Shown here: in pieces, positions 33,334-41,864 of the stretch
How positions within the stretch are numbered: position 1 is the first letter of the stretch
Layout: every line of letters starts with the position of its first letter
Assembly (NCBI RefSeq): GCF_947496985.1
Contig: NZ_CANMEZ010000011.1
Span: 62,001 to 126,000 of the forward strand
Direction: 5' to 3'
Source of the DNA: an uncultured Kordia sp.
GTDB taxonomy: Bacteria; Bacteroidota; Bacteroidia; Flavobacteriales; Flavobacteriaceae
Length of the DNA: 64,000 nt
The notes under the pieces: generated by a model
The model's database searches: none
What the model saw: the letters and a program-made list of their open reading frames with translations, nothing else
Told to the model about the DNA's origin: nothing
Program-made: the position numbers and the translations under genes

Positions 33334-33786
33334 TTACAATTGCTTTTCAAAGCACACACTTTCTGCTACGTCAATATATTGATCGTAATTAGGAATACGT
33401 ATATAATTATTCTTTTCATAAAAGCGAATAGCTTCTGGCAACATCGTTCCTGTTTCCAGAATACAACGTGTATTTCCAAGTTCTTTTGCCCAGATTTCTA
33501 ATGCGGTTAAAATATGAATTCCTAAACTTTTTCCTTGGTATTGCTTACTTATATACATTCTTTTGATTTCAACTGTTGTCGAATTGTATTGTTTGATAGC
33601 ACCACAACCAATTGGAGTTGCTCCAACATAAATTACAATCGCATGATTTAGATCTTCTAATCCATTAAACTGACTAAAAAAATCATCGCTTTCACCATTT
33701 CGGATCGTTAGAAAATCATCTAATTCTTTAACCAAGTTTATAAAGTTTTGATCTGATGAATTTGTTCTTTTAATTTGAATAGTCAT
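33334..33786 (-). CDS. GNAT family N-acetyltransferase
   Basis: A 150-residue acetyltransferase. The acetyl-CoA site is in EIKRMYISKQYQGKSLGIHILTALEIWAKELG (the Q/RxxGxG/A region reads QYQGKSLG), followed by a beta strand TRCILETG and the C-terminal FYEKNNYIRIPNY. The acceptor is unknown. It sits between the MORN gene (4 bases from its stop, convergent) and glnN. Confidence 0.88.
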   Translation of the reverse strand: MTIQIKRTNSSDQNFINLVKELDDFLTIRNGESDDFFSQFNGLEDLNHAIVIYVGATPIGCGAIKQYNSTTVEIKRMYISKQYQGKSLGIHILTALEIWAKELGNTRCILETGTMLPEAIRFYEKNNYIRIPNYDQYIDVAESVCFEKQL

Positions 33787-33802
33787 AAGTGTTACGAATA
33801 AT

Positions 33803-33832
33803 AAAAAATCCCACTCGCGAGCAGGATTTTTT
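33803..33832 (-). terminator. Terminator of the type III glutamine synthetase gene
   Basis: AAAAAATCC, then CTCGCGAG palindrome in the centre, then GGATTTTTT; T-runs on both strands. It lies between the glnN stop and the GNAT gene start. Confidence 0.75.
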
Positions 33833-33846
33833 CAGTTGTGTTGCAG

Positions 33847-36024
33847 TTATCTAGTAAATAATAATTCTCTGTATTTTACCAATGGCCAAATATTGTCATC
33901 AACTAACAATTCTAACTTGTCACAGTGGTAGCGAATTTCGTCAAAATATGGTTTTACTTTAGTACAATATGCTTCTGCAGCTTTTTGTCCTTCTAATTGA
34001 TTTGCTTTTTTACGTTCTTGCGTCATTGCATTAACTTTTGAATTGATCCCTGCAATATGTTCAGAAATACGTTCGATTAAATCAATTTGTTCTGTTGCTA
34101 ATTTTTTGAAATCTTTTCCAAAAATATCTTTTAATCCACTTACATTTTCAATCAATGTATTTTGGTAACGAATTGCGATTGGAATCACATGATTTCTAGC
34201 AATATCACCTAATACTCGACCTTCAATTTGAATACGTAAAATGTATTCTTCCAATTCAATCTCATGACGTGCTTCTACTTCAACTTTGCTCATTACATTC
34301 ATTTCTTCGTATAATGAGATTGTTTTTTGTGAGATTTGTGCTTTTAATGCTTCTGGAGTCGTTTTATTATTACTCAATCCTCTTTTGGCAGCTTCCTTTT
34401 CCCAAGCGTCTCCATATCCATTTCCTTCAAAACGAATCTTTTTAGAATCTTTAATATATTCTCTTAAGATATTGAAAACAGCTTCATCTTTCTTTAAATC
34501 TTTCTTTGCTATTAAGGCGTCAACTTCAATTTTAAAATCTTTTAATTGTTTTGCAATGATGGTATTTAAAACTGTCATTGGCCCTGCACAGTTAGACCAT
34601 GAACCGACTGCTCGCAACTCAAATTTGTTTCCTGTAAAAGCAAAAGGAGATGTACGGTTTCTATCTGTATTGTCTAATAAGATTTCAGGAATCTTCCCAA
34701 CAATATTCAGTTTTAAATCTGTTTTTTCCTGTGGAGATAGTTTTCCTTTAGTTACATTTTCTAATTCATCTAAAACTGCTGATAATTGTGAACCTATAAA
34801 TACAGAAATAATTGCTGGCGGTGCTTCATTTGCTCCTAAACGATGATCGTTACTTGCACTTGCAATGGCTGCTCGGATCAATTCTTCATTATCATGAACT
34901 GCTTTGATGGTATTTACAAAGAATGTTAAAAACTGTAAGTTTTTCATCGGTGTTTTCCCAGGACTTAATAAATTAACGCCTGTATTGGTTGCCAATGACC
35001 AATTGTTGTGTTTTCCTGAACCGTTGATTCCTGCAAATGGTTTTTCGTGAAATAATACTTTAAATTGATGGCGCTGTGCTACTTTTTCCATCACATCCAT
35101 TAATAGAGAATTGTGATCAACTGCTAAGTTTGCTTCTTCAAATATTGGCGCCAACTCAAATTGATTTGGCGCAACTTCATTATGGCGTGTTTTTACAGGA
35201 ATTCCTAGCAACATACATTCGTTTTCCAAATCGCGCATAAAACTCATTACACGCGTTGGTATGGAACCGAAATAATGATCATCTAGTTGTTGTCCTTTTG
35301 CTGATGAATGTCCTAATAAGGTTCTTCCGGTAAGTGTGATATCTGGTCTAGCTGCAGCCAAAGCAGAATCAATTAAGAAATATTCTTGTTCCCATCCTAA
35401 AGACGCATTTACTTTCGATACGTTTTTATCAAAATATTTACAAACTGCCGTTGCTGCTTGATCCACTGATTGCAATGCTCTTAATAATGGTGCTTTATTA
35501 TCTAATGCTTCTCCTGTGTATGCCACAAAGATGGTTGGAATACATAAAGTTGTTCCATATACAAATGCTGGAGATGTTGGATCCCAAGCTGTATAACCTC
35601 GTGCTTCAAATGTATTACGAATTCCTCCATTTGGAAAACTTGACGCATCAGGCTCTTGCTGTACTAATTGTCCTCCATCAAATTTTTCCATGGCACGACC
35701 ACTACCTATAGTTTCAAAAAATGCATCATGTTTTTCAGCAGTTGCTCCTGTAAGTGGCTGAAACCAATGTGTATAATGTGTAGCGCCTTTACTTAGCGCC
35801 CATTCTTTCATTCCTGTAGAAATATGATCTGCTATTTTCCGATCGATCTTTGTTCCAAATTCAATAGCATTCATGACACTCTTATACGCATCTTTTGTTA
35901 GATGTTGTAACATTGCATGTTCATTAAATACATTTTGTCCAAAAATTTCTGAACGACGACCATTTTCTTGAATTTCAACAGGTTTTCTGTTTAATGTTTC
36001 TTTGAGTGCATGAAATCTAAGCAT
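33847..36024 (-). CDS. glnN: Glutamine synthetase type III
   Basis: A 725-residue enzyme; I start at the ATG at 36024 (MLRFHALKETLNRKPVEI), since the 17 extra residues from 36075 are unlike family members. Type III GS makes glutamine from glutamate, ammonia and ATP. Recognisable: AHDKHEA-like stretch ATAEKHDAFF, NASLGWEQEYFLID (catalytic Glu), VKTRHNEVAPNQFELAPIFEEANLAVDHN, KPFAGINGSGKHNNWSL, and NRTSPFAFTGNKFELRAVGS. Length agrees with the family (about 730). Divergent from a GSII-type gene, with an inverted repeat in the shared promoter region. Confidence 0.95.
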   Translation of the reverse strand: MLRFHALKETLNRKPVEIQENGRRSEIFGQNVFNEHAMLQHLTKDAYKSVMNAIEFGTKIDRKIADHISTGMKEWALSKGATHYTHWFQPLTGATAEKHDAFFETIGSGRAMEKFDGGQLVQQEPDASSFPNGGIRNTFEARGYTAWDPTSPAFVYGTTLCIPTIFVAYTGEALDNKAPLLRALQSVDQAATAVCKYFDKNVSKVNASLGWEQEYFLIDSALAAARPDITLTGRTLLGHSSAKGQQLDDHYFGSIPTRVMSFMRDLENECMLLGIPVKTRHNEVAPNQFELAPIFEEANLAVDHNSLLMDVMEKVAQRHQFKVLFHEKPFAGINGSGKHNNWSLATNTGVNLLSPGKTPMKNLQFLTFFVNTIKAVHDNEELIRAAIASASNDHRLGANEAPPAIISVFIGSQLSAVLDELENVTKGKLSPQEKTDLKLNIVGKIPEILLDNTDRNRTSPFAFTGNKFELRAVGSWSNCAGPMTVLNTIIAKQLKDFKIEVDALIAKKDLKKDEAVFNILREYIKDSKKIRFEGNGYGDAWEKEAAKRGLSNNKTTPEALKAQISQKTISLYEEMNVMSKVEVEARHEIELEEYILRIQIEGRVLGDIARNHVIPIAIRYQNTLIENVSGLKDIFGKDFKKLATEQIDLIERISEHIAGINSKVNAMTQERKKANQLEGQKAAEAYCTKVKPYFDEIRYHCDKLELLVDDNIWPLVKYRELLFTR

Positions 36025-36090
36025 AGTGAATTTGTTATTTTTTACAAATATATCAATTTTAGACTTATTTTTCATCGATAAACAACATTA

Positions 36091-36107
36091 CCCCTAAAAA
36101 ATAGGGG
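36091..36107. promoter_or_regulatory. Inverted repeat between the two glutamine synthetase genes
   Basis: CCCCTA, five A, TAGGGG: a perfect six-base inverted repeat between divergent glnN (start 36024) and the GSII gene (start 36219). GC-rich runs like this are rare in the surrounding AT-rich DNA. Possible operator or 5' hairpin; unproven. Confidence 0.5.
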
Positions 36108-36177
36108 TTGTTGATAAATATTTAATAATTTACACAAACTTAACCTTATTTTTTTACAGGTAATCTCAAAAATAAAT

Positions 36178-36185
36178 TATATTTG
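36178..36185 (+). promoter_or_regulatory. -7 promoter element of the GSII gene
   Basis: TATATTTG, exact TAnnTTTG, 33 bases before the ATG at 36219. Confidence 0.5.
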
Positions 36186-36218
36186 CCAACGAATTTATTA
36201 ATGTGAATTACTATTATT

Positions 36219-37238
36219 ATGAGTAAAATTAAACTTGAATACATTTGGCTAGACGGTTATAAACCAACTCAAAACTTAAGAAGTAAGACCAAAGTTGAAG
36301 AACATGAAAATTTTCAAGGAACTGTAGAGGAACTTGATAATTGGTCCTTTGATGGTTCATCTACTCAACAAGCTTCTGGTGGAGCTTCTGATTGTTTGTT
36401 AAAACCTGTTGCTATTTATCCTGATCCTATAAGAAGAAACGGTTACTTAGTAATGACTGAAGTTTTAAACGCTGATGGTACGCCACACGAATCTAACGGA
36501 AGAGCTGCAATTGAAGATGAAGATAATGATTTCTGGTTTGGTTTTGAACAAGAGTACTTTATTATGGATAAAGAAACTCAATTACCACTTGGTTTCCCTA
36601 TTGGTGGATATCCAGGTCCTCAAGGAATGTATTATTGCTCAGTTGGTGGAAAAAATACACATGGTAGAGATTTCGTTGAAGAACATGCAGATTTATGTAT
36701 TGATGCAGGATTGAATTTTGAAGGAATTAACCAAGAGGTTGCTTCTGGACAATGGGAGTTTCAATTGTTTGCAAAAGGTGCTAAGAAAGCAGGAGACGAA
36801 ATTTGGATTGCACGTTATTTATTAGATCGTTTAACGGAAAAGTATGGTTACTATATTGAATATCACCCGAAACCTGTAAAAGGAGACTGGAATGGTTCAG
36901 GAATGCATGCTAACTTCTCTAATACTGTATTAAGAACTTGTGGTTCTAAAGAAACATACGAGAAAATTTGTGAAGCATTTAGACCAGTTACGGCAGAACA
37001 TATTGCGGTGTATGGAGAGTTTAATGATCAACGTTTAACTGGTGATCATGAGACTGCATCTATTAATGACTTTAGTTATGGAGTTTCTGATAGAGGAGCT
37101 TCTATTCGTATTCCTATTATTACAGTTGAGAAAGGTTGGAAAGGTTGGTTAGAAGATAGAAGACCAGCTTCAAACGGTGATCCATACAAAATTGCAGGAA
37201 GAATTATTAAAACTGTAAAATCAGCTAATATTAGTTAA
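36219..37238 (+). CDS. Glutamine synthetase, eukaryote-like type II
   Basis: A 339-residue enzyme with the short GSII plan: beta-grasp start KLEYIWLDGYKPTQNLRSKTKV, NWSFDGSSTQQA near residue 43, WFGFEQEYFIM (catalytic Glu) near residue 105, QGMYYCSVGGKN, GINQEVASGQWEFQLF, YHPKPVKGDWNGSGMHANFS and NDFSYGVSDRGASIRIP. Catalyses the same reaction as the divergent type III enzyme. GSII in Bacteroidota is well established; two glutamine synthetases side by side presumably respond to different nitrogen states (inference). Terminator follows. Confidence 0.93.
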   Translation: MSKIKLEYIWLDGYKPTQNLRSKTKVEEHENFQGTVEELDNWSFDGSSTQQASGGASDCLLKPVAIYPDPIRRNGYLVMTEVLNADGTPHESNGRAAIEDEDNDFWFGFEQEYFIMDKETQLPLGFPIGGYPGPQGMYYCSVGGKNTHGRDFVEEHADLCIDAGLNFEGINQEVASGQWEFQLFAKGAKKAGDEIWIARYLLDRLTEKYGYYIEYHPKPVKGDWNGSGMHANFSNTVLRTCGSKETYEKICEAFRPVTAEHIAVYGEFNDQRLTGDHETASINDFSYGVSDRGASIRIPIITVEKGWKGWLEDRRPASNGDPYKIAGRIIKTVKSANIS

Positions 37239-37264
37239 TTAGCTTTGATTTTTTTAGATATAAA

Positions 37265-37297
37265 AAGTGCTTACAACATGTAAGCACTTTTTTTTGT
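37265..37297 (+). terminator. Terminator of the GSII gene
   Basis: AAAGTGCTTACA pairs with TGTAAGCACTTT and is followed by a run of T. Confidence 0.9.
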
Positions 37298-37345
37298 CTT
37301 GTAATTTTTTTTCAAAGAAACTTCGCGTTTTTTTGAAAACCGACT

Positions 37346-38989
37346 TTATTCTTTTTTGATGATTGCTGGTAATATATATTCCTCCATAATTTTATCTACA
37401 TTAGGATGAGCTCTTGGATTATTATATGCTGAAGAAGTAATAACAACAACAAAAGGAATATCTTTAAATATGAAAATTTTATTTCCTCCTCTACCACTAC
37501 AGAAAGAAACTTGGTAATCTTTGCCATTTACAGTATACGTTTTATTCCAGAAAAGGTAACCGTAGTAACCATCTTTTATACCTGCATAAACTTGAGATAC
37601 TTGTTTTGATAAACTTTTTTCTACCCATTTTTCTGTTATAATTTGTTTACCATTCCATCTTCCTTTGTTTTTGTATACTTGTCCGTACTTAGCAAAATCA
37701 ATGGCTCTTAGTTGTATTCCTCCAGCAGTATTAGCAACTTTTTGAGGAGTATATTGCCATTTATAATTGGTAATATTAAGTGGCGCAAATAATTTTTCAT
37801 CTGCATAAGAAACGAACCCATCGGGAACAGATTTATGAATGATGTCTCCCAATATCACTACTCCTGGGGTAAAATAAGTAAAATCTTCTCCTATTCTTTT
37901 AGTTTTATGCATTGGTAAATCCAGTGAAAACTTGACCCAATTACCTGTCGGATACATGTTTTCTTCATTTCCTGGATTACTATAATCGCTATCATCTCCA
38001 ACAAATCCTGAACTCATGGTTAGAAGGGATTCTAATGTTACAGAATCTTTCTTTCTACTATAATTCTCAAATGATTTTAGATTGTAAAAATCGCTTAAAA
38101 GAACTTTTTCATTAGCTATATGATTTTCTTCAATGGCAATTCCTAGCATTGTAGAAGCAAATGATTTTCCAACTGATCTTGAATCGTGTAAGCTATTTCT
38201 ATCTTCACCATTAAAGTATTCTTCAATTAAAAGTTTATTTTCTTTTACAACGATGATACCATTAATGTTTTCAAATCTTTTTTCAGCAATTTTCCTATTT
38301 AGTGCTTCTATTTTGTGAACATCAAAACTATCATTAGATAATTGCCAATCACTTCCTGTCTGGATTTTTTGAACAGGCACTAAACTTTCATCTACAGGAA
38401 TCTTTGCTACCTCTATTGCTATATTTCCTTTGGCTAAAATAGAGCCTACTTTTAATGTTTTTTCTTTTATATAAGCTCTTATTTCTATAGTTAAAGAATG
38501 ATTGCCTTCTGTTAACAAATCTTCCCCTCCGTTTAATTTCATAAACTTAAGCCACATAAACCAGCCCCAAAAATCAATTTGTTCAGGATATGCTAAAGGT
38601 ATAGTATGATTAAGCCTAGTTATTTTAGAATCTTTAGTTCCAGCTCCATTATTTAAATTTTCTATGTGAATTTTTTCGCCATCAACCAAAATTGAAAATT
38701 GAAAATTTCCTTTACTTAGCAATTCTTCTTCCGTAAAACTAGGCTCTAATAATTTAAGACTTTCTACAAGAGGTTTATCTAAGGTAAAGTGAATATTTAA
38801 AAACGCATCTTTGTTTAGTGTAAAACTAGTGACGTAATCATCTGGCGTAACTTTATTTTTTTTGAAGTCAACTTTAGAAAAATATAGGTTTTCAGTTTCT
38901 GGTATTTGAGATGTATCTGATGTTGATTTTTTACTGGTATTGCAAGCTATTAAGAAGCAAGCAATAAGTAATAGATAAATTAATTTCAT
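37346..38989 (-). CDS. Serine beta-lactamase-like hydrolase (class C type), lipoprotein
   Basis: A 547-residue protein with a lipoprotein signal (MKLIYLLLIACFLIACN, Cys near residue 16). Residues up to about 220 form an extra N-terminal domain of unknown kind. The rest is a class C beta-lactamase/esterase fold: catalytic SVGK (SxxK) near residue 270, a YSN motif (DDSDYSNPG) near residue 335, and SGRGGN near the end in place of KTG/HxG. Members act as peptidases or esterases in the periplasm; actual substrate unknown. It is followed upstream by an AraC regulator on the same strand, 93 bases away. Confidence 0.85.
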   Translation of the reverse strand: MKLIYLLLIACFLIACNTSKKSTSDTSQIPETENLYFSKVDFKKNKVTPDDYVTSFTLNKDAFLNIHFTLDKPLVESLKLLEPSFTEEELLSKGNFQFSILVDGEKIHIENLNNGAGTKDSKITRLNHTIPLAYPEQIDFWGWFMWLKFMKLNGGEDLLTEGNHSLTIEIRAYIKEKTLKVGSILAKGNIAIEVAKIPVDESLVPVQKIQTGSDWQLSNDSFDVHKIEALNRKIAEKRFENINGIIVVKENKLLIEEYFNGEDRNSLHDSRSVGKSFASTMLGIAIEENHIANEKVLLSDFYNLKSFENYSRKKDSVTLESLLTMSSGFVGDDSDYSNPGNEENMYPTGNWVKFSLDLPMHKTKRIGEDFTYFTPGVVILGDIIHKSVPDGFVSYADEKLFAPLNITNYKWQYTPQKVANTAGGIQLRAIDFAKYGQVYKNKGRWNGKQIITEKWVEKSLSKQVSQVYAGIKDGYYGYLFWNKTYTVNGKDYQVSFCSGRGGNKIFIFKDIPFVVVITSSAYNNPRAHPNVDKIMEEYILPAIIKKE

Positions 38990-39082
38990 ATTAAATTTTA
39001 TATTTGATTGATAATTGAATTATTCGGCAAACATAAAATTATAAGGGCTTCCAAAAGCTCCATGTTATATATTGGGACTTAT

Positions 39083-40222
39083 TTAAGAGGTTTTGACGTC
39101 ATTTTTTATTGACTTTTTATAGTGAAGAGGAGTAACACCTTTGATGTTTTTAAAGACTCTATTAAATGTTGTTTTTGAATTAAAACCACATTCAAAAGAC
39201 AAACCTAATAAGGTGATGTGATCATGATTGTTACTATGCATTTTTTCGATAATAGCATTTACACGATATTCATTTATAAAATCTGAGAAATTTTTGTTTA
39301 AACCTTCATTAATTACTTTTGATAAAATATTAGGATGCATATCAAGGTTTTCTGCCAACGATTTTAATGTCAATTCTGAGTTAAGATAAAAACGATTGAT
39401 TACCATTTGTTCTTTTAGCCAAGAGGCTTTTTTTAAGATTTCTTCTGATGGCTTTTCTTTTTCGACACTATTTTTTTTATTGGTTTCCAATAAAATTATT
39501 TCTGGTCTTAAAAAAGCTTCAGCACTAATCCAGATAGTAATAATTGAAAGTAATACATATATTGGGTAATAATCAGCTATGCCTAATTGAAAATCAAATA
39601 GTACATAATCAATAATAGTATATGGTGTCCATAATAACCAAAGCATAGCAAATATGATGATTAATCTATATAGCCATCTTAAACTGTAGGCGTCATTGTT
39701 GCTATAATTTTTGTTTAACCATGTATGATAAGTTCTAATTTCTTTTAGCGCATATACACAATAGGTTACAATAGATACTATGGCAATAAACTGTACTATA
39801 GGCATCCACTGAAGATACATATTCGACTCGATACCAATAGTTTTATTTGTAAATGCCTCACGACTTATCATGAAATGTAATGCGAGTTCTATTATTAAAG
39901 GTAAAAAATGAAGAGCATCTTTTTTGGAAAGACGATAACTAAAGTTGGTTATTTTTTTTACATATAAATACAATAATGGTCCAAGAGCTAAAGAGTAATT
40001 TAATGGTATTAAATAAAAATGTGGAATATAATCGGTTATTTGAAAATCTAAACTCAATATCCAGATATTCCATAAAACAATAATGAAAGTAAGCAAACCA
40101 AGTAGCACATTAGCTTTTCTATTTATCCGTCTAGCAAAAATTAGTAATAACCCAAATGTAGTTCCTATAAATACAGATGCTATTATAATAAGGTTAAAAA
40201 TATTTAAATTGAATTCGCACAT
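39083..40222 (-). CDS. Multi-pass membrane AraC-type transcription regulator
   Basis: A 379-residue protein: seven predicted transmembrane helices in the first 245 residues (FNLIIIASVFIGTTFGLLLIF, NVLLGLLTFIIVLWNIWI, through YVLLSIITIWISAEAFL), then a cytosolic AraC domain (LTLKSLAENLDMHPNILSKVINEGL, ITLLGLSFECGFNSKTTFNRVFKNIKGVTPLHY). A frequent architecture in Flavobacteriia. It lies directly upstream of the serine hydrolase gene on the same strand, which is its likely target (inference). Confidence 0.88.
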   Translation of the reverse strand: MCEFNLNIFNLIIIASVFIGTTFGLLLIFARRINRKANVLLGLLTFIIVLWNIWILSLDFQITDYIPHFYLIPLNYSLALGPLLYLYVKKITNFSYRLSKKDALHFLPLIIELALHFMISREAFTNKTIGIESNMYLQWMPIVQFIAIVSIVTYCVYALKEIRTYHTWLNKNYSNNDAYSLRWLYRLIIIFAMLWLLWTPYTIIDYVLFDFQLGIADYYPIYVLLSIITIWISAEAFLRPEIILLETNKKNSVEKEKPSEEILKKASWLKEQMVINRFYLNSELTLKSLAENLDMHPNILSKVINEGLNKNFSDFINEYRVNAIIEKMHSNNHDHITLLGLSFECGFNSKTTFNRVFKNIKGVTPLHYKKSIKNDVKTS

Positions 40223-40403
40223 TAATTATATTTAATATCTGTTATTTTACTATTATGAGACCTGTCTTTCTGTTAAAAACTCAGCTATATTTAATAACCA
40301 TATTGTTCGTATCTAAAGCGTTTTTAAGATCTTCAGATATGCTTCAAAAAAAGCAAAAATCACTCTTGTGTTTTATATTGAATTGATTACTATATATTTT
40401 TTA

Positions 40404-41351
40404 TTAAAAGACAAGGTATATAAACAAAATATAGCTTAAGAATAATAAAACGCCTTCATACCGTTCAATTCCGAATTTCTTTGGTATAAATGCTAACGGA
40501 AATAATACAAACGCAAAACCTAACATCCAAAAGATGTCTCTGGAAAGTATTTGTGCCTCTACTACTGGAATTTCTGTAATCATTGCTGTAATTCCTAATA
40601 CAGAAGCAATATTGAATATATTGGAACCTATTAAATTTCCTAACGAAATTGCTTTTTCTTTCTTAATCGCTGCAATTACAGAGGCTGCTAATTCGGGTAC
40701 ACTTGTTCCTATGGCAATCATGGTGATAGAAATTACACCTTCACTTACTCCTAGGTTTTGAGCAACAGCTTTTGCACCTGTTACTAAAAATTCTGAACCA
40801 AAATATAACGCTGCTCCACCTATAGCCAACCAAATAAATATCTTACCATATGATACGGTTGCTACTGCATCATCTACTTCTTCAACATCTATTTCTTCTT
40901 TGTTTTTTCTCGCTGAGCGAATTAAAACAACCAAAAAAATTATTAAGCCAACAAATAGAATGATTCCTTCTATTAAGGTTAAGACATTGTCATTCCATAA
41001 AAAATAATAAATTAATATGGAAAATACCATTAAAACTGGCCATGTAAAATTATAAAACGTATTATTAACCGCAATGGGGCCAATAATGGCTGTAATTCCT
41101 AACACCAAACCTATATTAGCTATATTAGAACCTATAACATTGTTAATTGCAATTGCTGGCGAATCGTTTAATGCAGCATTGATACTTACTAATAATTCTG
41201 GTGCAGACGTTGCAAATGAAACAACCGTTAGTCCAATCACCATTTTAGAAATGTTCAATTTAAAAGACAAACCTACTGAAGCACGCACTAGAAATTCTCC
41301 TCCTGCCACAAGTAGTATTAATCCTAAAATTACATATCCAATATTTTCCAT
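40404..41351 (-). CDS. Calcium/sodium antiporter (CaCA family, YrbG-like)
   Basis: A 315-residue inner-membrane protein with about ten helices and the two alpha-repeats of the family: VIGLTVVSFATSAPELLVSINAAL...NNVIGSNIANIGLVLG near residue 40, and SITMIAIGTSVPELAASVIAAIKKEKAISLGNLIGSNIFNIASVLG near residue 205. The Glu in each SAPE/SVPE motif coordinates the ion. A charged cytosolic loop (RKNKEEIDVEEVDD) separates the halves. Monocistronic by context. Confidence 0.93.
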   Translation of the reverse strand: MENIGYVILGLILLVAGGEFLVRASVGLSFKLNISKMVIGLTVVSFATSAPELLVSINAALNDSPAIAINNVIGSNIANIGLVLGITAIIGPIAVNNTFYNFTWPVLMVFSILIYYFLWNDNVLTLIEGIILFVGLIIFLVVLIRSARKNKEEIDVEEVDDAVATVSYGKIFIWLAIGGAALYFGSEFLVTGAKAVAQNLGVSEGVISITMIAIGTSVPELAASVIAAIKKEKAISLGNLIGSNIFNIASVLGITAMITEIPVVEAQILSRDIFWMLGFAFVLFPLAFIPKKFGIERYEGVLLFLSYILFIYLVF

Positions 41352-41399
41352 GAATGTATTTTTTTTGCGAAGATACTATTTCCTTTTAGATGTTAAATA

Positions 41400-41463
41400 A
41401 ACTATAATTTTCGTTAACTAACTATTTTTATAGTTTCATAACTGTTTTTTTAGTTTATATTTG
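41400..41463 (+). promoter_or_regulatory. Promoter and operator-like palindromes of the BlaI/M56 pair
   Basis: TATATTTG (-7) lies at 41456-41463. Upstream, AACTAT-TTTT-ATAGTT at 41420-41435 is a perfect inverted repeat, with further half-sites AACTATAA at 41400 and TAGTTTATA at 41451. This would suit autoregulation by the BlaI-type repressor encoded immediately downstream. Confidence 0.5.
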
Positions 41464-41504
41464 TATTGAAATTAATTCACAGTCTATTTAATTTATATTG
41501 AATC

Positions 41505-41864
41505 ATGCAAAAATTAACAAACAAGGAAGAAGAAGTAATGCATATTATCTGGCAGCTGGAAAAAGCTTTTGTAAAAGATATTATGGCAGAAATTACTACA
41601 AAAAAACCTCACTACAATACATTATCTACCATTGTTAGAAATTTAGAAGAGAAAGGTTATGTTTCACACAATGCTTATGGAAATACACATCAGTACTACC
41701 CTGTTGTAACCAAAGAAGCATATCGTGAAAAGTTCATGGCATCTGCAATTCAGAATTATTTTAATGATTCATATAAGAATGTTGTTTCCTTTTTTGCAAA
41801 AGAAGAAAAGATTAGCGTAGACGATTTGAAAGAGATTATTAACCTCATTGAAAAAGAAAAGTAA
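41505..41864 (+). CDS. BlaI/MecI/CopY family transcription repressor
   Basis: A 119-residue winged-helix repressor: LTNKEEEVMHIIWQLEKAFVKDIMAEI at the start, then HYNTLSTIVRNLEEKGYVSHNAYGNTHQYYPVVTKEAYRE, the recognition helix and wing of the BlaI family, and a helical dimerisation end. In known systems the repressor is cleaved or released when a partner M56 metallopeptidase senses a signal. The partner follows with TAATG overlap, so both are coupled in translation. Confidence 0.93.
   Translation: MQKLTNKEEEVMHIIWQLEKAFVKDIMAEITTKKPHYNTLSTIVRNLEEKGYVSHNAYGNTHQYYPVVTKEAYREKFMASAIQNYFNDSYKNVVSFFAKEEKISVDDLKEIINLIEKEK

Noticed and set aside
34286-34846. Plus-strand open frame of 186 codons opposite the type III glutamine synthetase gene
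   Set aside because: It lies completely within a conserved enzyme gene on the other strand, has no promoter or family likeness, and is a shadow of codon usage.
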